The notes under the pieces were generated by a model. It did no database searches. It was not told where the DNA came from and worked only from the letters and a program-made list of their open reading frames with translations. Shown in pieces: positions 1 to 5,247 of a DNA stretch of 5,247 nucleotides. A program made the position numbers and the translations under genes. This DNA comes from Actinomycetota bacterium. Its GTDB lineage: Bacteria; Actinomycetota; Humimicrobiia; Humimicrobiales; Humimicrobiaceae. Positions within the stretch are counted from its first letter, which is position 1. Every line of letters begins with the position of its first letter. The DNA is taken from contig JAFGMJ010000191.1 of assembly GCA_016927635.1 (NCBI GenBank), forward strand, positions 1 through 5,247, read 5' to 3'.

Positions 1-220
1 AATTCTCAGCCTGTGCTGGGCGCCTGCTTTTATAAAATATGTACTAAGATAATCACTAATCTTAAAAAATGAAAATTTAATTATAAATAAGCAGTCAAAG
101 GAAAGGAGGTTAAAACAATAATCAATTTTAGCGGAAAGGGGGGAATGCCTGATTTCTAATTTCAGAGATTTTTTAAAGCAAATAAAAATGTGTATTTCAG
201 CGAGAAAGGTATGTTAAAAA
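1..220 (+). other. AT-rich leader upstream of the binding-protein gene
   Basis: No gene can be supported here. The first 30 bases are clearly richer in G+C than what follows and may be the tail of a preceding gene, but all three forward frames are open only to stops at 33-35, 50-52 and 70-72, so none can be chosen. Positions 45-64 carry an imperfect operator-like inverted repeat (TAAGAT, 8-base spacer, ATCTTA). Purine-rich Shine-Dalgarno-like tracts lie at about 100-110 (AAAGGAGGT), 134-143 (GGAAAGGGGG) and 204-209 (GAAAGG). The first has no start codon at a usable distance. The second precedes an ATG at 145 that reads only four codons (MPDF) before a stop at 157-159. The third serves the gene at 221. 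TATAAA-like hexamers at 31-36 and 82-87 could be -10 boxes, but neither has a convincing -35 partner, so I do not call a promoter. Confidence 0.5.
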
Positions 221-1384
221 ATGAAAAAAACAATAATGATTTTTTTTGTAATAATAGTCTCACTTGCTATTATTGCTTCTACGGGATGTAAAGGAGAGGT
301 AAAACAGGAAGAAGCAGCTGAAACTACAGCTGCAGGAGAAAGCCAGGAAATTGTTTTTGCACCGGAAACCTTAAATGATTACGGGACTGGAGATAAATGC
401 AGGTTTACTGCAGGCGGCGGCGAATTATTCCTGGAAAAAGTAACAGATTTGCCGGAATTTCCAAAAGCCGATGAAAAATATACTATAGGATTTGCAAATT
501 ATTTTGCTTTTGATGACTGCGGTTCTCAGTTAATGAAATATGTGCCTGAAGCCGGTGAAGAATGTGGTGTAGAAGTATTAGCTTATGACTGTAATTGGGA
601 TCCGATAAAACAGGCTGAAACAGTGGATGCCTGGATAATGCAGGGAGTTGATGGAGTTATACTATCTGCTCTTGACCCTTATGGAATTGAACCGACACTG
701 GAAAAACTCCATAAAGCCGGCATACCTATTGTTTGTTTTGAAAACCCGCCTCTTGTTAATTATGTTGACTGTGTTGTTATACCTGACCCCTGGTATGGAG
801 GTTATATGGCAGCAGAGTATCTTGTTAAGGCGCTTGGAGAAAAAGCGGATAACAGCAAAATAGCGATACTGAGAATACCTGAATGGTACTGGACGATAGA
901 AGGAAGAGAAGGCGGTTTCAGGCAGTATCTCAGAGAACAGGGTTTAAATACTGAGATAATTATTGGCCAGGGCCTGGAAGTCGAGGATCATGCTGACAGA
1001 TTTGAAAATATACTTCAGGCACATCCGGATCTTACTGCAGGATACGGTACATACAGTTCCGCAGGTATCGGTATGGTCCAGGCTACCCTTGCTATGGACA
1101 GAATGGATGATGTAACGCTGGTCGGATGGGATCTTGACAGACCTGTTCATGCTGCAGTTAAAGAGGGGCATCTTGTTGCAAGCCCCGCCTACAGCATGAG
1201 GCAGTCATCTTCATATATGGTTGCTCATATGGTTAACATCTTAAATGGAAATGCTGATATAGTTCCCGCCATCACATGGATGGCTACAGAGCCAATACTT
1301 CCTGAAAATGCTGATGAGATGTACGAGATTTTCTTTGAAGGTGAGACTCTTAAAGATTATATGGAAGGCAAACTCGAAGAATAG
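221..1384 (+). CDS. Sugar-type ABC transporter substrate-binding lipoprotein (periplasmic-binding-protein type 1 fold)
   Basis: This is the extracytoplasmic receptor that captures the solute and delivers it to the permease. Residues 1-22 form a lipoprotein signal peptide: KK, a long hydrophobic run, then S-T-G before Cys23, the likely lipidated residue. Ser rather than Leu at -3 makes the lipobox slightly unusual. An acidic Glu/Ala/Thr linker covers about residues 24-43. The two-lobed type 1 binding fold, as in RbsB, begins near residue 86 (YTIGFANYF). It includes a QGVDGVILSALDP stretch (141-153), AGIPIVCFEN (166-175), EGREGGFRQYL (227-237) and LVGWDLD (300-306). At 387 residues it is longer than RbsB (about 296), mainly from the linker and a segment at about 44-85. 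There are six cysteines besides Cys23 (60, 100, 115, 124, 172, 184) and several tryptophans near expected ligand loops. The start is fixed by an in-frame TAA at 215-217 and AAAGG at 205-209. Family and role are secure; the ligand is unknown. Confidence 0.93.
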   Translation: MKKTIMIFFVIIVSLAIIASTGCKGEVKQEEAAETTAAGESQEIVFAPETLNDYGTGDKCRFTAGGGELFLEKVTDLPEFPKADEKYTIGFANYFAFDDCGSQLMKYVPEAGEECGVEVLAYDCNWDPIKQAETVDAWIMQGVDGVILSALDPYGIEPTLEKLHKAGIPIVCFENPPLVNYVDCVVIPDPWYGGYMAAEYLVKALGEKADNSKIAILRIPEWYWTIEGREGGFRQYLREQGLNTEIIIGQGLEVEDHADRFENILQAHPDLTAGYGTYSSAGIGMVQATLAMDRMDDVTLVGWDLDRPVHAAVKEGHLVASPAYSMRQSSSYMVAHMVNILNGNADIVPAITWMATEPILPENADEMYEIFFEGETLKDYMEGKLEE

Positions 1385-1416
1385 AAATAAATTATTAAAT
1401 CTATAGAACTGAAGAC

Positions 1417-1472
1417 TAATAGTCCGGTTATATTTATAGAGTATAGCCGGACTATTAAAATAATCATTTTTT
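1417..1472 (+). terminator. Intercistronic stem-loop (attenuator or mRNA 3'-end stabiliser)
   Basis: A 16-bp inverted repeat lies between the binding-protein and ATPase genes. Positions 1417-1432 pair with 1442-1457, with one G-U wobble (1428/1446) and no mismatch, around a 9-base loop at 1433-1441. The core is GTCCGG pairing with CCGGAC, and the flanks are A/T pairs. Six T residues follow at 1467-1472, but nine bases after the stem, so this is not a textbook intrinsic terminator, which would have the U-run directly against the stem. It begins 33 bases after the stop of the binding-protein gene. By analogy with stem-loops behind other binding-protein genes, such as the repeats between malE and malF, it could protect the upstream message or cause partial termination, giving more receptor than membrane components. 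The structure is seen directly; the role is inferred. Confidence 0.7.
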
Positions 1473-1524
1473 ATCTGTTTTGTTTTAAAAAATTATCATA
1501 ATTTAAAGACCAGACGGGAAAATA

Positions 1525-3033
1525 ATGGATGATATTATATTGAGCATAAGAAATCTGAAAAAATCTTTTGGCGGCGTAACAGTTCTTGAGGATATTAACT
1601 TGGATTTTAAAAAGGGTGAGGTACATGCTGTTCTTGGAGAAAATGGCGCAGGAAAATCCACCCTTATAAAAATAATCAGTGGCTATCACCCGCCTGATTC
1701 AGGTGAGATAATCCTGGAAGAAGGGGAAGTTAATTTTAAAAGCCCAAAAGATGCGCTTAATGCGAATATTCATACAATCTACCAGGAATTAACTGTCTGC
1801 CAGGATATGACAGTTGCGGAAAATATTATTATAAACGACGCTCCGGCATATGGGCGCATTTACCAGAACAAGGGCCAATACTTCAGGGCAGTTTCTGAAG
1901 TGCTTAAAGAACTTAACCAGGATGAACTTGACCTCAAAGCAATGGTCGGCACTCTTTCTGTCGCAAAAAGACAGATTGTAGAAATTGCCAAGGCAATAAT
2001 GGGCAGCGCAAAAATAATAATCATGGACGAACCCACTTCCTCGATTTCTCAAAGTGATGCCGAGGTTTTAAAAAACCTCATTTTATCCTTGAAAAAGGAA
2101 GGCATTACAATTATTTATATTTCGCACAGACTGCAGGAAATCTATGATATTGCCGACAGGCTGACTGTGCTAAGAGACGGATTTTTCATCGGGACCCTTA
2201 ATAGAGAGGATTTTTCTGATGATAAAATAATAAGCATGATGGTAGGAAGAAAGCTGGATAATGTTTATCCTAAAACTGAAGTGAAGCTCGGCCAGGCATG
2301 CCTTGAAGTTAAAAACCTTACAAGCGCAGACAAAAAATTCAGCGATATTTCTTTTAAACTTCATAAAGGCGAAATACTTGGAATAGGTGGCCTTGTCGGA
2401 GCCGGAAGGTCTGAATTACTTGAGGCAATTTTCGGAATGAGAAAAATGTCTGGCGGTGAAATATTTTTGTATAACACAAAGACAATTATAAAAGACCCTA
2501 AAAAAGCTATCAGGCTGGGCATCGCATTTGTAACTGAAGACAGGAAGAGAACGGGACTTGTTCCTTATTTATCTGTTAGGGAAAATATTAATCTGATAAA
2601 CAGCCAGTATTTTAATTTCTTTGGAGTTTTAAAAACTAAAACGCTAAATAATATTGCGGTAAAATACAGGGAAAGGCTTAACATAAAGCTCAGAAATCTT
2701 TCTCAGATTATAACAAGCTTAAGCGGCGGAAACCAGCAGAAAGTTGCTGTTTCAAAATGGCTGGAGAAAGAACCGAGGATAATACTTTTTGATGAGCCAA
2801 CAAGAGGAATAGATATTGGCGCAAAAGCTGAAATATATACAATAATGGGCGAGCTGGTATCAAGAGGAATTGCAATTATCATGGTTTCTTCAGAACTTCC
2901 TGAGTTATTAAGCGTTACTGATAGGATTCTTGTTATGCGGCAGGGAAACCTTGTTGCAGAACTGGACAGCAAGAACACTTCACAGGAAGAAATAATGAGA
3001 TATGCTACAAAATTAAGTAATTCGGCAAATTAG
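1525..3033 (+). CDS. Sugar ABC transporter ATPase, two fused nucleotide-binding domains (RbsA/MglA/XylG class)
   Basis: This cytoplasmic motor couples ATP hydrolysis to solute import through the permease encoded next. At 502 residues it matches the usual size of the tandem-domain CUT2 ATPases. Domain 1 has Walker A GENGAGKST (38-46), Q-loop Gln87 in YQE, a degenerate signature LSVAKRQ (144-150), Walker B IIIMDEPT (164-171) and switch His201. Domain 2 has a divergent P-loop GGLVGAGRSE (288-297) with Arg in place of the Walker Lys, the family motif TEDRKRTGL (337-345), an intact signature LSGGNQQK (399-406) and Walker B LFDEPTRGID (421-430). Its switch histidine is replaced in VSSELPE (454-460). 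This split, with an intact Walker A in domain 1 and an intact signature in domain 2, is normal for the class and not a sign of decay. The start is fixed by an in-frame TAA at 1504-1506, and the next Met is residue 95. The ribosome site is poor (ACGGGA, 1514-1519), so translation may be modest compared with its neighbours. The substrate cannot be read from this subunit. Confidence 0.96.
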   Translation: MDDIILSIRNLKKSFGGVTVLEDINLDFKKGEVHAVLGENGAGKSTLIKIISGYHPPDSGEIILEEGEVNFKSPKDALNANIHTIYQELTVCQDMTVAENIIINDAPAYGRIYQNKGQYFRAVSEVLKELNQDELDLKAMVGTLSVAKRQIVEIAKAIMGSAKIIIMDEPTSSISQSDAEVLKNLILSLKKEGITIIYISHRLQEIYDIADRLTVLRDGFFIGTLNREDFSDDKIISMMVGRKLDNVYPKTEVKLGQACLEVKNLTSADKKFSDISFKLHKGEILGIGGLVGAGRSELLEAIFGMRKMSGGEIFLYNTKTIIKDPKKAIRLGIAFVTEDRKRTGLVPYLSVRENINLINSQYFNFFGVLKTKTLNNIAVKYRERLNIKLRNLSQIITSLSGGNQQKVAVSKWLEKEPRIILFDEPTRGIDIGAKAEIYTIMGELVSRGIAIIMVSSELPELLSVTDRILVMRQGNLVAELDSKNTSQEEIMRYATKLSNSAN

Positions 3034-3047
3034 ATAGGAGATAATTA

Positions 3048-4022
3048 ATGAATAATATTTCTGGTAAACCCCGTATAAATTATAAAACTGCTGCACTGGA
3101 TATATTTATAAATTTAAGAAGTTTAATAATACTTGTCCTTCTCGGAGTACTTTTTTCAATACTGTCTCCATATTTTTTGCAGGCCAGGAATTTTGCAAAC
3201 ATCGGTACTCAGATAGCTGCAATTGCAATTGGCGCCTTTGGCATGACTTTTATCATCACTACTGCTGGAATCGACCTTTCAGTAGGAAGCATACTTGCTC
3301 TTACAAGTATATTTACAGGCATATTTTTAAGCACATACGGCTGGGGGCTTGTTCCGACTATTATCGTAATTCTTGTTGCTGGCGCTTTGATGGGTCTTGT
3401 AAACGGTGTAGGAGTTGTATATTTGAGAATCGAACCGCTGCTGATGACTCTTGCCACAATGTTTATTTACAGGGGGATAAGCTTGCTGCTTACAGGAGGG
3501 CGTCCGGTACCGATAAATTCTGAAACTTTCAAGATTATCTTTGCGGAAGGTAGTGTTATAGGCATTCCAAGCCCTGTGATAATTACTGCGGTGCTATTAC
3601 TTTTTTGCTGGTTTCTTTTCAGCAAAACTATTTTTGGATATAACATAAGAGCTGTAGGGGGCAATCCTGAAGCTGCAAGAGTTGCAGGAATAAATATATC
3701 TGTTACTAAAATGATTGCTTATGTATTTATGGGCATAATGGCAGCCGCAGCCGGATTTATAATATCAGGCAGGCTCGCACATGGAATACCGACAATAGGT
3801 GAGACATTTGCGCTTGACACAATAGCTGCAGTCATACTTGGTGGCACAGCCCTGGCTGGAGGCAGAGGCACGATAATGGGAACAATAGTTGGTGCTATGA
3901 TTATGGGTGTTTTAAATAACGGCATGACTCTTCTTGGGGCACAATATTACACCGAGCTGATAGTAAAGGGTATTGTAATATGTGTTGCTGTTGTAATAGA
4001 TAATTTTACAAGGCGAAAATAG
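3048..4022 (+). CDS. Sugar ABC transporter permease (RbsC-like, BPD_transp_2 family)
   Basis: This is the inner-membrane channel subunit, expected to work as a homodimer with the ATPase and to accept ligand from the binding lipoprotein. Its 324 residues are typical for the family. Roughly eight to ten hydrophobic segments span about 24-44, 52-72, 78-97, 101-124, 129-149, 171-192, 221-241, 256-270, 275-296 and 302-318. Family hallmarks are TTAGIDLSVGS (71-81), LRIEPLLMTLATMFIYRG (126-143), the cytoplasmic coupling-loop motif AVGGNPEAARVAGI (202-215), and the AVILGGTALAGGRGT stretch (261-275) near the C terminus. The gene starts 14 bp after the ATPase stop, with a strong AGGAG at 3036-3040 seven bases before the ATG and an in-frame TAA at 3042-3044. 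The pair are therefore very probably co-transcribed. Only one permease gene is present, which fits this class. Substrate specificity cannot be inferred from it. Confidence 0.95.
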   Translation: MNNISGKPRINYKTAALDIFINLRSLIILVLLGVLFSILSPYFLQARNFANIGTQIAAIAIGAFGMTFIITTAGIDLSVGSILALTSIFTGIFLSTYGWGLVPTIIVILVAGALMGLVNGVGVVYLRIEPLLMTLATMFIYRGISLLLTGGRPVPINSETFKIIFAEGSVIGIPSPVIITAVLLLFCWFLFSKTIFGYNIRAVGGNPEAARVAGINISVTKMIAYVFMGIMAAAAGFIISGRLAHGIPTIGETFALDTIAAVILGGTALAGGRGTIMGTIVGAMIMGVLNNGMTLLGAQYYTELIVKGIVICVAVVIDNFTRRK

Positions 4023-4098
4023 GTTAATAAGCGATGCCCGGTGTAAAAAATAAAAATATTTTTTAATAATGTGAATACTCTTTGCAAGGACAACCAAG

Positions 4099-5100
4099 AT
4101 GAAATTTAAAACACTGGGAACTTCAGGCCTCAGGGTTTCTGCAGTCGCTTTGGGTACTTGGGCCATAGGGGGCATTTTTTGGGGCGGAACGGATGAGATC
4201 GAAGCCGAAAAAGCCATCAGGGCATCAATTGAAAACGGTATTAATTTTATAGATACGGCGCCAGCTTATGGATTTGGCCTTGCTGAAAAAATTATCAGCA
4301 GGATAATTAAGAATAAAAGGGGCAGCGTTGTAATTGCTACCAAATGCGGTCTTGTTTGGGGTAAAAAATATGAGTTTTTGCACTATAAATTTCCTGTGGC
4401 AGGTAAAAATGAGACTATTGATGTATACAGGAATCTTAAAAAAGATTCCATAAATAAGGAAATCAGGGAAAGCCTTTTAAGGCTTGGCACTGATTATATC
4501 GATCTTTATATAACGCATTGGCCCGATCCCAACACATCTTCTGAAGAGACAATGGAAGCTTTAAATGAATTAAAAGAAAAAGGCCTGATAAGAGCAATAG
4601 GCCTATCAAATGTAAATGTGGATTTATTAGATGATTTTTCAAAGCACGGCATTATTGATGCTGACCAGGAACAATACAGCGTAATTGATACTGGATTAGA
4701 GGATAAAATTTTGCCCTGGTGCAGACAAAACAATACGGCCTTACTTGCATACAGCCCTCTTGCAATGGGCCTGCTTACAGGAAAGCTTGACCCGTCTAGG
4801 AAATTTACTACTGATGACGCAAGATTATTGTTTGGGGGAGACAGGTTTAAACCTGAAAAAATAAAAGCTGCAAATGAACTTTTAAAAAAATATATAGGTC
4901 CTTCTGCAGACAAACATAAATGTACAATAGGCAATATTATAATTGCTTATTTTATTCAACAGGAGCAGGTAATTGCGCTTAGGGGAGCAAGAAATGAGAT
5001 ACAGGCTGCAGAAAATGCAAAAGCAGGAGAAATAACACTTGATGAAGAAGATAATAATGCTGTAAAAGAATTTTTAAAAGATTATAAAGAATTCACATAA
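4099..5100 (+). CDS. Aldo/keto reductase, AKR11-like (resembles Bacillus YhdN/GSP69 and IolS)
   Basis: This is a soluble NAD(P)(H)-dependent oxidoreductase with a TIM-barrel fold that interconverts aldehydes or ketones and alcohols. Its 333 residues match the family size. The full catalytic tetrad is visible: Asp52 and Tyr57 in FIDTAPAYGFG, Lys82 in IATKCG, and His140 in YITHWPDP. Other matches recalled from AKR11 proteins are LGTWAIGG (18-25) with WGGTDE (28-33), RLGTDYIDLY (128-137), KGLIRAIGLSN (161-171) and the cofactor-binding stretch ALRGARNEIQAAEN (293-306). AAGGA at 4086-4090 lies eight bases before the ATG, and an in-frame TGA at 4072-4074 limits upstream extension. It follows the permease gene by 76 bp. 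That gap holds only an all-A/T hairpin (4045-4052 with 4057-4064), too weak to be called a terminator, so it is probably the last gene of the transporter operon. Its position suggests it acts on the imported compound, for example a sugar or polyol dehydrogenation, but this is inference. A general carbonyl-detoxifying role is also possible. Confidence 0.94.
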   Translation: MKFKTLGTSGLRVSAVALGTWAIGGIFWGGTDEIEAEKAIRASIENGINFIDTAPAYGFGLAEKIISRIIKNKRGSVVIATKCGLVWGKKYEFLHYKFPVAGKNETIDVYRNLKKDSINKEIRESLLRLGTDYIDLYITHWPDPNTSSEETMEALNELKEKGLIRAIGLSNVNVDLLDDFSKHGIIDADQEQYSVIDTGLEDKILPWCRQNNTALLAYSPLAMGLLTGKLDPSRKFTTDDARLLFGGDRFKPEKIKAANELLKKYIGPSADKHKCTIGNIIIAYFIQQEQVIALRGARNEIQAAENAKAGEITLDEEDNNAVKEFLKDYKEFT

Positions 5101-5143
5101 AAGATAGCATAAAAAGTTTGTATATTTTAAAATCTAGTTAAAA
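5101..5143 (+). other. Short AT-rich spacer after the reductase gene, no clear terminator
   Basis: Directly after the reductase stop there is A/T-rich sequence containing a 10-bp self-complementary ATTTTAAAAT at 5124-5133. I find no GC-containing stem followed by a T-run, so where the operon transcript ends is not visible. It could read through toward the next gene. Confidence 0.4.
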
Positions 5144-5156
5144 ATGTTGACAACAT
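5144..5156. promoter_or_regulatory. Perfect palindrome over the -35 box, candidate operator
   Basis: ATGTTG at 5144-5149 and CAACAT at 5151-5156 are exact reverse complements around a single central A (5150). The 13-bp palindrome completely covers the TTGACA hexamer of the promoter below. A dimeric regulator bound here would block RNA polymerase, so repression is the simplest reading. I do not match it with confidence to any named regulator family. As RNA it could form only a weak five-pair hairpin (ATGTT/AACAT), followed nine bases later by six T residues, which makes a terminator a poorer explanation. Confidence 0.5.
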
Positions 5157-5175
5157 ATGCAGTATTTTTTAAAAT
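5147..5175 (+). promoter_or_regulatory. Near-consensus housekeeping-sigma promoter reading out of the window
   Basis: A perfect -35 hexamer TTGACA (5147-5152) is followed after exactly 17 bases by TAAAAT (5170-5175), which differs from the TATAAT consensus at one position. There is no TGN extension before the -10. Transcription would begin near 5182-5184 and run rightward past the window edge, giving the next, unseen gene its own start. In AT-rich DNA -10-like hexamers are common by chance, but an exact TTGACA at ideal spacing in an intergenic region is much less so. Confidence 0.65.
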
Positions 5176-5188
5176 TAACGTAATTAAA

Positions 5189-5222
5189 AATCATATAACT
5201 TTTATAAGTAATCATATAACTT
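5189..5222. repeat. Two 13-bp direct repeats with a 21-bp period
   Basis: AATCATATAACTT occurs exactly at 5189-5201 and again at 5210-5222, so the starts are 21 bp apart, about two helical turns. Both copies lie just downstream of the predicted transcription start near 5183, so they could be tandem operator half-sites on one DNA face or part of the 5' untranslated region. The sequence around them is very A/T-rich, which raises the chance of coincidental repetition, but a 13-base exact match this close remains notable. Confidence 0.6.
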
Positions 5223-5247
5223 AAAATATTTTTATTTATCTCTGAAA

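Noticed and set aside
51..64. Partial similarity of 51-64 to the right-edge repeat at 5210-5223, suggesting one shared regulator
   Set aside because: Ten of 14 bases match (AATCA, then A, then CTTA), but in such AT-rich sequence this is weak and was found by eye after the fact. A motif search across the genome would be needed to revive it.
31..87. Promoter built on TATAAA-like hexamers at 31-36 or 82-87
   Set aside because: Sequences at 16-18 bp upstream match TTGACA at no more than about three positions, and such -10-like hexamers are expected by chance here.
648..863. 71-residue plus-strand frame inside the binding-protein gene
   Set aside because: It is an out-of-frame shadow of the conserved binding-protein coding sequence, and no family match is visible.
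1474..1502. Internal promoter before the ATPase gene (CATAAT at 1497-1502)
   Set aside because: The hexamer 17 bp upstream (TCTGTT, 1474-1479) is a poor -35, and no extended -10 is present.
2386..2416. Apparently broken Walker A (Arg for Lys) in the second ATPase domain
   Set aside because: This substitution is a normal feature of RbsA/MglA-type ATPases, as is the degenerate signature in the first domain, so it is not evidence of inactivation.
4045..4064. Hairpin between the permease and reductase genes as a terminator
   Set aside because: The eight-pair stem (4045-4052 with 4057-4064, AAAA loop) is entirely A/T and would be weak. Such repeats are frequent in this AT-rich intergenic DNA.
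4506..4934. 142-residue minus-strand open frame opposite the reductase gene
   Set aside because: It lies wholly antisense to a well-supported aldo/keto reductase, shows no recognisable domain, and its composition is what reverse reading of that gene would give. The other minus-strand frames opposite the transporter genes were rejected on the same grounds.
1..5247. CRISPR array, insertion sequence, tRNA or rRNA gene
   Set aside because: No regularly spaced repeats, transposase motifs, terminal inverted repeats or RNA-gene signatures were seen by eye on either strand.

Overview
The window holds one compact, plus-strand gene cluster. It encodes a sugar-type ABC importer of the ribose/galactose/xylose class (carbohydrate uptake transporter 2, CUT2), followed by an aldo/keto reductase. 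The order is a lipoprotein solute-binding protein (221-1384), a double-domain ATPase (1525-3033), a permease (3048-4022) and the aldo/keto reductase (4099-5100). All four reading frames look intact. Each start is fixed by an in-frame stop a short way upstream. The many ORFs in other frames are shadows.

The DNA is AT-rich, especially between genes. Isoleucine is often ATA, and arginine is mostly AGA/AGG rather than CGN. The binding protein has a lipoprotein signal and a Glu/Ala/Thr linker. This fits an AT-rich bacterium with membrane-anchored solute receptors, such as a clostridial, thermotogal or uncultured anaerobic lineage, but the sequence alone does not fix the phylum. The anaerobic lifestyle is a guess.

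Layout: positions 1-220 are an AT-rich leader with three Shine-Dalgarno-like purine tracts, of which only the last serves a long gene. Between the binding-protein and ATPase genes (1385-1524) is a 16-bp stem-loop that probably sets the amount of binding protein relative to the membrane parts. The ATPase and permease genes are 14 bp apart. The reductase follows after 76 bp with no GC-rich terminator, so co-transcription is likely. After the reductase (5101-5247) there is a near-consensus promoter with a perfect palindrome over its -35 box, then two copies of a 13-bp direct repeat spaced 21 bp apart. It points rightward to a gene outside the window.

Functionally, the lipoprotein would capture a sugar, polyol or related small molecule. 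The permease, presumably a homodimer, and the ATPase would import it, and the NAD(P)(H)-dependent reductase could carry out the first oxidation or reduction inside the cell. The substrate cannot be named. The binding-protein pocket region differs from ribose-binding protein, and no kinase, isomerase or regulator lies in the window. I see no evidence of a wholly new type of system. The most interesting parts are the regulatory DNA at the right edge, the intercistronic stem-loop and the atypical binding protein.
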